Below, piece by piece: positions 7,505 through 13,645 of a stretch of 13,645 nt of DNA (positions are counted from its first letter, which is position 1; the number at the start of each line of letters is the position of its first letter). The position numbers were made by a program, and so were the translations under genes. Source of the stretch: Bacillota bacterium (GTDB lineage Bacteria; Bacillota_I; Bacilli_A; RF39; UBA660). The stretch is from assembly GCA_003149915.1 (NCBI GenBank), contig QAMK01000001.1:1-13645 (forward strand), in the 5' to 3' direction. The notes beneath the pieces are model-generated. The model ran no database searches, had not been told where the DNA came from, and worked only from the letters and a program-made list of their open reading frames with translations.

Positions 7505-7533
7505 AAACAAAAAGAGATTGGCAAACCAATCTC
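7505..7533 (-). terminator. Intrinsic terminator of the ABC exporter operon
   Basis: A perfect 8-bp stem GAGATTGG/CCAATCTC (7526-7533 with 7514-7521), four-base loop, followed on the minus strand by a T-rich run (TCTTTTTGTTT). The stem begins six bases after the TAA of the permease gene. Confidence 0.85.
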
Positions 7534-7539
7534 CATGGA

Positions 7540-8853
7540 TTATTTTTCTTTGGTTCTAGCAGCTTTTAAAATACGCATCCACATTTTATCTGTCGAATAA
7601 TTCAAAATTCCGACTTTGTAAATTCGTAATCCATATTTTATAGCAAAATAGATAAATACAATTAGTAGTGCAATTGCAATAAGACAATCTACAATGCCGA
7701 TTTCACCAATCACCAACAATGCTGGTGATAGTAAACATGAGATAAACGGAATATAAGATAATACTCGAATAAGAATAGAACCTTTGAACATACTTGCCAT
7801 AATTGCCAAATAGTAACCCACTAGTAGAATCACTAAAATCGGTCCTTGAATTTGTTGATAATCATCCATATTGACGGTCATCGATGCCAATATTCCTGCA
7901 ACCAACGCGTATGCGATAAATGATAATACCATTAACACTAATGTAATCGGAATAATATAGATTAATTTATCCATGATTCCAGTGGATGATAACGTCGTCA
8001 AAATACCATCGGCACCACTCATGATACCACCCGTGATGGCATCACCGCCAATCATATTTCGTACTACCATACCGATAACGGCATATATAATTAGCAACAA
8101 TCCTTGACTGATGATAAAAATATTAGAAGATAAAATCTTAGAAAAGAAATGTGCTTTGGGACTGACGTTCGAAATGATAATTTCCATACTTCGACTGGAT
8201 TTTTCGTCGTTGATTTCGGTTCCAATCATTTGGATTAAGAAGATAACTAGCATGAAGAACGGTAAAATGACAGTTGGGAATACCGTTCCCATAATCAAGG
8301 TCATACTATCGTCCATATCTTGCTCTTGCTCATTTAAAATGATTCGCTCAATCGTTGCCGGTGCAGAGATAGAAGCTAACACTTCTGGATTGATATCACT
8401 TTCACTCATCGCATAACTTTGTTTGACCAAAGTAATCGCACTGGCAATTCCTTGATAGAAAAGTCCGTCGATTGTATCATCTGAAATTACTTTTGCATCC
8501 AAATAATTTGTATCTGATGGTGTAAAGTACACTAAAATTTTATCGGTGTCTTTAATACTTTCTTGAGCACTTTCTAATGTACCTTCTACTTTTTCAAATG
8601 TCATTTCCGTATCGGTTAGGGAAACGCTATTTGCTTCTAATGTAGCTTGGAATTCATCGTAGATACCTACTTCATCCAATACCTCAATTTCATACGTATC
8701 GTTAAAGTCACCACCAAAGAATGTAATGATGGAATCGATGTTTACTAATGCAACAATCGATACTAGTAAGATGATATTGACAATGACAAACCATTTCGTT
8801 TTCATCTTTTTCTTTAAACTATAGTTAACTAAAAACCAAAACTTATTCGTCAT
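7540..8853 (-). CDS. ABC-2 type exporter permease, NatB-like
   Basis: Membrane subunit of an ABC exporter paired with the ATPase encoded just upstream. 437 residues: one N-terminal membrane helix (about 22-42), a large extracytoplasmic domain (about 45-180, rich in Asp/Glu/Thr), then about six helices (near 183-209, 244-265, 298-324, 338-355, 362-382 and 385-405). EKSSRSMEIIISNVSP after the second helix is the ATPase-coupling segment seen in this family (compare EK-R-MEVL motifs of ABC-2 permeases). The architecture fits NatB/YhaP-type permeases linked to Na+ or drug/peptide export; the cargo cannot be told. The ATG at 8853 is preferred, with AGGTG just upstream; an upstream GTG (8862) lies inside that site. 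The gene overlaps the ATPase gene by 11 bases, so translation is probably coupled. A strong terminator follows. Confidence 0.9.
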   Translation of the reverse strand: MTNKFWFLVNYSLKKKMKTKWFVIVNIILLVSIVALVNIDSIITFFGGDFNDTYEIEVLDEVGIYDEFQATLEANSVSLTDTEMTFEKVEGTLESAQESIKDTDKILVYFTPSDTNYLDAKVISDDTIDGLFYQGIASAITLVKQSYAMSESDINPEVLASISAPATIERIILNEQEQDMDDSMTLIMGTVFPTVILPFFMLVIFLIQMIGTEINDEKSSRSMEIIISNVSPKAHFFSKILSSNIFIISQGLLLIIYAVIGMVVRNMIGGDAITGGIMSGADGILTTLSSTGIMDKLIYIIPITLVLMVLSFIAYALVAGILASMTVNMDDYQQIQGPILVILLVGYYLAIMASMFKGSILIRVLSYIPFISCLLSPALLVIGEIGIVDCLIAIALLIVFIYFAIKYGLRIYKVGILNYSTDKMWMRILKAARTKEK

Positions 8854-9742
8854 AGTGAGCACCTACTTTCTCAATAAAGATTTCATTTAGAGAAGGCTCT
8901 AACGTTACAAACTTTGTAATCTCGTCGCTCTTTGAAAACGAATGGAATACATCTTTTACAACACTCTCATCGCTAATCTTTACAACGTACTCATCATGTT
9001 CTTTCGTAACACTTAGTACTCCTTTAATCTTTTCTATCTTCTTAGGATCAAACTTACCTTGAATGACGATATTCTTTTTGCGATAGTCTTTCTTAATCTG
9101 CTTTAAATATCCTTCTAGGACTGGATGACCATGAACTAAAATCACTAATTTTTCGCAGAACTCTTCTACGTGTTCCATTTGATGAGAAGAGAAAATAATC
9201 GATGTCCCCTTCTTCTGTAAATCGTAAATGGCATCTTTTAACAGTTTTACATTAATCGGATCCAAGCCTGTAAACGGTTCATCCAAAATCAATAATTTTG
9301 GTTCATTGATTACCGCACTGATAAACTGAATTTTTTGTTGATTACCTTTCGATAGCTCTTTGATTTTCCGATTTAAATAATCTGGAATTTGGAAATAGTT
9401 TAACCAATAATCTAGTTTCTTTAAAATGTCTTCTTCTAACATTCCTTTTAGGGTACCGTAAAATAAAATTTGTTCTTTTACCGTCATCTTTCCTAAAAGA
9501 CTTCTCTCTTCTGTTACAAATCCAATTTTGTCTGTGACATCATAGTCGATTTTCTTTCCGTCTAAAGTTACTTTACCAGATGTTGCTTCTAAAAGTCCCA
9601 TAATGATACGGAAGGTTGTCGTTTTACCGGCACCATTCGCTCCTAAAAGGCCAAAGATTTCTCCATCTTTCACAGTAAACGATAAATCGTCAACTGCTTT
9701 GTTGTCACCGTAATACTTTACGATATGTTCTACTTTTAACAT
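8843..9742 (-). CDS. ABC exporter ATP-binding protein, NatA-like
   Basis: Cytoplasmic ATPase that powers the neighbouring permease. In the 299-residue product the motifs are: Walker A GANGAGKT (34-41), an EER segment (78-80) in place of the usual Q-loop Gln, signature LSKGNQQK (130-137, the variant common in NatA/YhaQ-type subunits rather than LSGGQ), Walker B LLILDEP (150-156) with catalytic E155, D-loop GLD (159-161) and the switch His in SSHQ (H187). The last 90 residues fit the C-terminal extension (DUF4162-like) of this group. The ATG at 9742 is preferred because AGAGG lies seven bases before it; an upstream TTG at 9760 reads through the ribosome site. First gene of a two-gene operon with the permease. 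All catalytic residues are present. Confidence 0.95.
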   Translation of the reverse strand: MLKVEHIVKYYGDNKAVDDLSFTVKDGEIFGLLGANGAGKTTTFRIIMGLLEATSGKVTLDGKKIDYDVTDKIGFVTEERSLLGKMTVKEQILFYGTLKGMLEEDILKKLDYWLNYFQIPDYLNRKIKELSKGNQQKIQFISAVINEPKLLILDEPFTGLDPINVKLLKDAIYDLQKKGTSIIFSSHQMEHVEEFCEKLVILVHGHPVLEGYLKQIKKDYRKKNIVIQGKFDPKKIEKIKGVLSVTKEHDEYVVKISDESVVKDVFHSFSKSDEITKFVTLEPSLNEIFIEKVGAHYDE

Positions 9743-9761
9743 CTCATCACCTCTAATCAAT

Positions 9762-9790
9762 ATTCTAAATCATCATAATAAAAGAAGCAA
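9762..9790 (-). promoter_or_regulatory. Possible promoter of the ABC exporter operon
   Basis: On the minus strand TTGCTT (9785-9790), a 17-base spacer and TAGAAT (9762-9767). The -35 lies inside the terminator of the histidine kinase gene, so the two signals would be nested. The leader would be only about 10-15 bases before the ribosome site. Moderate match; read-through from the kinase gene is the alternative. Confidence 0.35.
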
Positions 9791-9804
9791 TCCTTATTGG
9801 ATTG
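9774..9804 (-). terminator. Probable weak terminator after the hybrid kinase gene
   Basis: A 6-bp stem CAATCC/GGATTG (9799-9804 with 9788-9793) with a five-base loop, extended by A-U pairs beyond one mismatch and followed by an interrupted T-run (CTTTTATTAT). The TAA stop codon (9794-9796) is in the loop. The stem and tail are weaker than at the other genes, so partial read-through into the exporter genes is plausible. Confidence 0.5.
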
Positions 9805-12172
9805 TTTCTAGATATTTTTGAAGGATTTCACGAACACGATTTACTTCCCGTTCTAATCTTGCAAAATCAGATGTAATGAACTCGGCATCTCCCGACTTAC
9901 TCTTCACTTCTTCTTCGAAAGCAATGTCTGCTAATTCTTTACAACCTAAGTATTTGGAATCACTCTTTAAGGAATGAACTTCAACCGCATAATTTGCCAT
10001 GTCTTTTTGATCTTTTAACTCTCTCATTTTATTCATTCTACTCTCTAAGCCACTAACATAATCTTTGGCTGTATCGTTGTACGTATCGATATCTCCTAGT
10101 AACTCAAGTCCTTTGGCAACATCGATTCTAGCGTCCATCAGTTGCTTTGTAGAATTTTGTTTTTTCTCTTCAGCTGCGATTAGTTCGTTCGTTAAATCTT
10201 TGGTATTTTCCGTAACCGGAGGAATGTCATAATCATCTCTCAAATCAGCTGGTTGCGCAATGTCCAATTTATCATTAGAACCGACTTCATAAATTGAAGC
10301 TGGCAAGTCTCCAAATAAGGAATCTTGTTCTTGCGGTTTGCTAGATGGTGCTGGTGCACTTTTAAATATAGTTGCCAATAATTTCTCTAATGGTTCCTTT
10401 TCAATTGGTTTGGCCAAGTAATCGTTAAAGCCAGCAGATAAATACTTCTCTCTCATACCGTTAATAGCATTGGCTGTTAACGCAACAACAGGTGTTTGAA
10501 ATCCTGGAATTTCTTTTAACTTTGCTAACGTTTCCGTTCCACTCATCTTAGGCATCATATCGTCCATTAAAATCAAATCGAATTGTTCGCCACTCTTGAT
10601 TTTATCGATACACTCAAATCCAGATGAGACATTTACTAGTTCTTTCGGATTGTATTTTTCTAATATTTTTCCTGCTACTTTTAGATTTAGCATATTATCA
10701 TCTACAACTAGTACTCGTTTTCCTAATAAAGATACTGTTCCACTTTCATTTTCGTTAATCACTGTTACTTTTTCTCCCTCTGATACAATCTTTTGATTTA
10801 AAATAATTGTAAATTTAGAACCACTGCCATATACACTTTGAACGATAATTTTTCCACCCATCATTTCTACTAATTGTTTGGTAATGGCAAGACCTAAACC
10901 CGTTCCTTCGACGGTTGTATTTCTATCTTCGTCTAATCGTTCGAACTTATTAAATAGTTTGTCAATATTTTCTGGTTTAATTCCTCTTCCAGTATCTTCT
11001 ACAGACACAATGATTCGACAAATATCGCCATTTTTCACACACGATACATCGTATTTTACATATCCTTTCTTCGTGTACTTAACTGCATTTGATAGAATAT
11101 TGGTAATTACTTTTTTCACGTTAGCTGCATCGCCATACAATGTTTTGGGAATATCTTCGGCGATATGAATCTGTAAATCTAGTCCTCGTTCTGTTGCTCT
11201 AGGTATCATCAATTTACCTAATTCTTTAAATGTATCATAAGCCTGGTAATTGGCATTCGTAATTTCCATTTTACCAGCTTCAATTTTTGAAATATCCAAG
11301 ATGCCATTTACAATTTCTAATAAGGTATTAGATGCTGTGACAACATCTTTGGCATTTTCTTTTGCTTCGTCTAGTGTCTTTGCATCTTCAATACAACTAC
11401 TAAACCCAACAATGGCATTCAAAGGTGTTCTAATTTCATGCGACATACTAGATAAGAAATCCGTCTTTGCTTGATTGGCCTTTTCTGCTTGATCTTTGGC
11501 CACATTTAATGCATGAATCATTTTCAAGTCTGGGTTTTCCATTGTAAAATACATCAAATAGTTAATAAATGTAATCGTTATTGAAATAATAATTAAATAA
11601 GGGGCCATCTGGTAAACAATTGATAAAAATCCAAAGGCAAAAATAATTGCGAAGATGGGGATGTATCGTTTGTCTAAATTTCGAATTCTAGTAAACGCAA
11701 TGATAATGGCACTGACAATATGAAGAATACAGATAAAATATGTTACGTATGTTGCTGGACCTGTTACTGATAAACTGCCATTTGTTTCTACGATATTTAA
11801 ATCTAGCAACAACATGATTAATATTCCAACAACATTGATAATCTGTATTGGTAAAACTGTTTTTGTCTGGCGTGCTTTTTGTTCTGTAAATGTAATTACA
11901 ATCGTATAGTAAAGTAAGCAAGTCGTAATTAATATTAAACAAATGAAGTCTAATTTGTTTAAAATGTTTACAAATACTTCTATTAAAGGAGTAATTTCTC
12001 CTATTGAAAAAACTCTTAAAATAGTTACTAAAATACTATCAATTAAACTACATACTAACATAATTGAATATGTTTTGTTTTCTAATGTATTTAATCTTTT
12101 TTTACTAAAATAAACGCAACATAATAATGCCGAAAAAATGATTGCGCATAATGGTAACTGTAATGTTCCCAC
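9794..12172 (-). CDS. Membrane hybrid sensor histidine kinase with receiver and Hpt domains
   Basis: Complete 792-residue phosphorelay protein. Residues 1-210 hold about seven membrane helices (near 5-22, 37-58, 68-92, 106-126, 143-163, 168-187, 190-209) with little outside the membrane, so the signal is probably sensed in or near the bilayer. Then a dimerisation/phosphoacceptor domain (FLSSMSHEIRTPLNAIVGFS, His245), an ATPase domain (N-box N358/N362, DTGRGI 393-398, GTGLGL 423-428), a receiver (acidic pair D491-D492, phosphoacceptor D537 in LILMDDMMP, T566, K588), a loose Pro/Asp-rich linker (605-680) and an Hpt domain (HSLKSDSKYLG, His733). The order His-Asp-His implies transfer to a separate response regulator, which is not in the window. 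The GTG start at 12172 has AGAGGTG seven bases upstream and no better ATG nearby. It has its own promoter. The signal is unknown. Confidence 0.95.
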   Translation of the reverse strand: MGTLQLPLCAIIFSALLCCVYFSKKRLNTLENKTYSIMLVCSLIDSILVTILRVFSIGEITPLIEVFVNILNKLDFICLILITTCLLYYTIVITFTEQKARQTKTVLPIQIINVVGILIMLLLDLNIVETNGSLSVTGPATYVTYFICILHIVSAIIIAFTRIRNLDKRYIPIFAIIFAFGFLSIVYQMAPYLIIISITITFINYLMYFTMENPDLKMIHALNVAKDQAEKANQAKTDFLSSMSHEIRTPLNAIVGFSSCIEDAKTLDEAKENAKDVVTASNTLLEIVNGILDISKIEAGKMEITNANYQAYDTFKELGKLMIPRATERGLDLQIHIAEDIPKTLYGDAANVKKVITNILSNAVKYTKKGYVKYDVSCVKNGDICRIIVSVEDTGRGIKPENIDKLFNKFERLDEDRNTTVEGTGLGLAITKQLVEMMGGKIIVQSVYGSGSKFTIILNQKIVSEGEKVTVINENESGTVSLLGKRVLVVDDNMLNLKVAGKILEKYNPKELVNVSSGFECIDKIKSGEQFDLILMDDMMPKMSGTETLAKLKEIPGFQTPVVALTANAINGMREKYLSAGFNDYLAKPIEKEPLEKLLATIFKSAPAPSSKPQEQDSLFGDLPASIYEVGSNDKLDIAQPADLRDDYDIPPVTENTKDLTNELIAAEEKKQNSTKQLMDARIDVAKGLELLGDIDTYNDTAKDYVSGLESRMNKMRELKDQKDMANYAVEVHSLKSDSKYLGCKELADIAFEEEVKSKSGDAEFITSDFARLEREVNRVREILQKYLETIQ

Positions 12173-12199
12173 TTCTTTTCACCTCTACTCTACTTTTTC

Positions 12200-12208
12200 A
12201 TTATAACA
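12200..12208 (-). promoter_or_regulatory. Extended -10 promoter of the hybrid kinase gene
   Basis: On the minus strand TGTTATAAT, a TATAAT -10 (12200-12205) with TG extension; no clear -35 at the proper distance. The 13 bases TGTTATAATGAAA are identical to those at the promoter of the 1358-residue gene. It lies about 28 bases before the GTG start. Confidence 0.6.
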
Positions 12209-12227
12209 TAAAAAATGATAACATAAT

Positions 12228-12257
12228 AAAAAACATATGAAAAATCATATGTTTTTT
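12228..12257 (-). terminator. Intrinsic terminator of the acyltransferase gene
   Basis: A perfect 13-bp inverted repeat AAAAAACATATGA/TCATATGTTTTTT (12228-12240 with 12245-12257) with a four-base loop. It is AT-rich but long, and its 3' arm supplies the U-run on the minus strand. It begins five bases after the TAA of the acyltransferase gene. The A-run on the 5' arm means it could also act on the plus strand, where no gene needs it. Confidence 0.8.
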
Positions 12258-12262
12258 GAATA

Positions 12263-13150
12263 TTATCTTCCTAATCTTCTAATTCGTGATAGTACTTTGC
12301 AATTTTGCGGAGTCAACTCAATCTGTTCTAATGGTTTGAATACTTCATCTGGATCCGTTACAGTTTTATCTTTAAAGTTTGCATTATTTTCTACTTCTGT
12401 AACATAATATTGAACTTCTGAAATTCGTTTATTTAAAAACTGTTGCCATTGTTCATCCATAGGTATTCCGTTATCGAAATCTTTTCTACTTGCCTTAGAG
12501 TATTTTTCAATTAACTCCCATTTCAATGTTGCCATCTTATCGCGTAAAACTTTAATTCCTTCTTCTTTATCATACTGTGAAATATCGAACGCGTCATCGA
12601 TACTAACATAACAGGTATCCCCTTCCACGTGAGTTGCCATCGGGACAACCCATGCACCGTGATTTGTTGCTAAATCATATACTCCTGGAAATATTTTTTC
12701 GGCTGGCTTATTTGGGGTTTTGTTCCAAGCTCCTTCAACGAAATCGATGACTTTACCGCCCATATCTAGTACCTTGCCAATTTTTAATTTAGATGCTGCT
12801 CTGCTTTTTTTATCCATACGGTCTACTAATATTACACCGTATAGCCATGATGAAACTCCATCGAATGTATGAAAGAATTGTGGCAAGCTTCCAAATAGAA
12901 TATATGCATGCGTATCAATTGCGCGAAGTACATATAAGATATCATATTTAAAGCTATGAGTTGGTGTAAAAATAATCGGAATATTATCCGGAATATTCCC
13001 TTTTTTCTCTACCACTAAATTTAAATCACTAAATTTTGGCAATGCCATTCTAACATAAGGATTCAACTTTTTTCTTAGCTTATAACTTCTCTCTGTGATC
13101 GTTTTGTCTGGATCATTATCCAATAAATGTTCAAAATAAAAATTATACAT
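12263..13150 (-). CDS. PlsC-like lysophospholipid acyltransferase family protein
   Basis: Probably transfers an acyl group to a lysophospholipid or related acceptor at the inner face of the membrane. In the 295-residue protein the family motifs are recognisable: the catalytic H-x4-D as HSFKYD (His65, Asp70) after NIPIIFTPT; a motif II-like VILVDRMDKKS (107-117); motif III as FVEGAWNKTP (137-146), where the usual FPEG reads FVEG; and a motif IV-like region AWVVPMATHVEGD (166-178). There is no clear membrane helix of full length. The last 80 residues are charged and unassigned. It starts at an ATG with GGGGAG seven bases upstream, behind a perfect sigma-A promoter, and is followed by a terminator, so it is a single-gene unit. 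The substrate and the choice between housekeeping PlsC and a paralog cannot be settled from sequence; the divergence suggests a paralog. Confidence 0.8.
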   Translation of the reverse strand: MYNFYFEHLLDNDPDKTITERSYKLRKKLNPYVRMALPKFSDLNLVVEKKGNIPDNIPIIFTPTHSFKYDILYVLRAIDTHAYILFGSLPQFFHTFDGVSSWLYGVILVDRMDKKSRAASKLKIGKVLDMGGKVIDFVEGAWNKTPNKPAEKIFPGVYDLATNHGAWVVPMATHVEGDTCYVSIDDAFDISQYDKEEGIKVLRDKMATLKWELIEKYSKASRKDFDNGIPMDEQWQQFLNKRISEVQYYVTEVENNANFKDKTVTDPDEVFKPLEQIELTPQNCKVLSRIRRLGR

Positions 13151-13181
13151 AGAAAACTCCCCTTTTTAAAAAGTCTTGCTT

Positions 13182-13210
13182 ATTATATCACAAGTTGTTA
13201 ACTTTGTCAA
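13182..13210 (-). promoter_or_regulatory. Perfect consensus sigma-A promoter of the acyltransferase gene, with inverted repeat in the spacer
   Basis: On the minus strand TTGACA (13205-13210), a spacer of exactly 17 bases, and TATAAT (13182-13187): both boxes match consensus at every base. The spacer carries an inverted repeat AAGTT-GTT-AACTT (13192-13204), placed where a repressor would block the polymerase; an operator role is inference. Confidence 0.88.
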
Positions 13211-13235
13211 AAAAGTGAAGTCACAGATAGTTTTT

Positions 13236-13645
13236 GCAAATGGAAATAATAAGTGTCCGCACATCTAATTACCTAAATGTAAGTTAATTTATTGATTTAA
13301 TAATAACATGTTTGAACTTTTGTAGTCAAACATGGCACGAGGATAATTATTGATCCAATCTTCTATTTTCTTTATAAAAGATGTTTTGATATTTGCGATA
13401 TCCGTTCCTTTTGGAATCCATCTTCTAATCAGTCTATTATTATTTTCATTACTTCCTCGTTCTCCCGAACAATATGGATGAGCATAATAAATTTTTACTC
13501 TAATTCCTTTCTTTCTACAGGATTTTTCTATCCCTTCGTACCCCATAAATTCTACACCATTATCAAATGTTATTGACTTAAAAATTTGATAAAATTTACT
13601 GCCATATTTTCTTTCCAGTTTATCTAATGCTCTGGCTATTGTTTC
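13236..13645 (-). mobile_element. IS30-family insertion sequence, 3' part; boundary approximate
   Basis: The element carries the IS30 transposase gene and runs off the right edge. After the stop codon (13289) about 50 bases lead to a segment that reads GTGCGGACACTTATTATTT on the minus strand (13244-13262), which resembles the terminal repeats of IS30 elements of Bacillota as I recall them. I place the end near 13236-13243, about 30 bases upstream of the acyltransferase -35 box. The opposite end and the target duplication are not in the window. Confidence 0.6.
13289..13645 (-). CDS. IS30 family transposase, C-terminal part; 5' end cut by window edge
   Basis: Transposase of an IS30 element. 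The frame is open up to the right edge: reading from 13645 it gives ETIARALDKLERKYG and continues to SITFDNGVEFMGYEGIEKSC, so the ATG at 13546 is internal. TFDNGVEF holds the second catalytic Asp, and AHPYCSGERGSNENNNRLIR holds the DDE Glu (in GSNENNN), followed by RWIPKGTD and WINNYPRAMFDYKS, all hallmarks of IS30 C-termini. The first Asp and the N-terminal DNA-binding domain lie outside the window. About 118 residues are visible of a usual 310-350. No internal stop or frameshift is seen in the visible part; it ends in TAA. Confidence 0.93.
   Translation of the reverse strand, partial: ETIARALDKLERKYGSKFYQIFKSITFDNGVEFMGYEGIEKSCRKKGIRVKIYYAHPYCSGERGSNENNNRLIRRWIPKGTDIANIKTSFIKKIEDWINNYPRAMFDYKSSNMLLLNQ

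Noticed and set aside
7364..7600. Plus-strand open frame of 78 residues between frr and the permease
   Set aside because: It starts antisense within frr and crosses the frr promoter and the permease terminator; there is no ribosome site and the composition is not protein-like.
11688..11942. Minus-strand open frame of 84 residues in another frame of the kinase gene
   Set aside because: It is nested inside the kinase membrane region in a different frame, rich in Asn/Tyr/Cys from AT-rich codons, and matches nothing.
12228..12257. The 13-bp perfect inverted repeat as a regulatory operator
   Set aside because: Its place just behind a stop codon and its U-rich 3' arm fit a terminator better.
1..13645. 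Composite transposon with the seven genes as cargo
   Set aside because: The flanking elements belong to different families (ISNCY and IS30) and the cargo includes the essential gene frr.

Overview
The window is AT-rich DNA from a Bacillota (Firmicutes) relative, most likely one of the poorly cultured gut Bacilli or Clostridia. The support is low GC, AGGAG-type ribosome binding sites, sigma-A promoters, U-tailed intrinsic terminators, a NatA/NatB-type ABC exporter and ISNCY and IS30 family transposases. Species cannot be read from the sequence. All nine visible stop codons are TAA, and Trp is encoded by TGG, so nothing suggests a changed genetic code.

Layout. Both edges lie inside transposases: an ISNCY (IS1202-like) transposase on the left (+ strand, 5' end cut off) and an IS30 transposase on the right (- strand, 5' end cut off). 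Different IS families at the two ends look more like contig breaks at repeats than a composite transposon. The seven complete genes between them are all on the - strand, so they are transcribed from right to left. From right to left they are: a PlsC-like acyltransferase with a perfect consensus sigma-A promoter; a membrane hybrid histidine kinase with receiver and Hpt domains; a two-gene ABC-2 exporter (ATPase and overlapping permease); frr (ribosome recycling factor); a two-domain membrane protein joining a phytol/dolichol-kinase-like domain to a DUF92 domain; and a 1358-residue protein with a nucleotidyltransferase domain near its C-terminus and a C-terminal membrane anchor. Most units are single genes with their own promoter and terminator; only the ABC pair is clearly co-transcribed.

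How the genes fit together. Several act at the membrane: lipid acyl transfer, isoprenoid-alcohol phosphorylation (inferred), export and signal sensing. frr followed by a CTP-dependent isoprenoid-type kinase recalls the common frr-uppS-cdsA order, here with uppS and cdsA absent from the window. The 1358-residue protein is the most unusual item. Its Gly-Ser plus three-Asp motif is that of the Pol-beta-like nucleotidyltransferase superfamily and most resembles class I (archaeal-type) CCA-adding/OAS-like enzymes, but it follows about 1000 residues I cannot assign and ends in a single transmembrane helix.

A further theme is how close the intrinsic terminators are to the stop codons: in three of five cases the hairpin overlaps the stop codon, and in the other two it begins five or six bases after it. 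There is no stretch over 300 bases without a gene. I see no tRNA, rRNA, riboswitch or CRISPR array.
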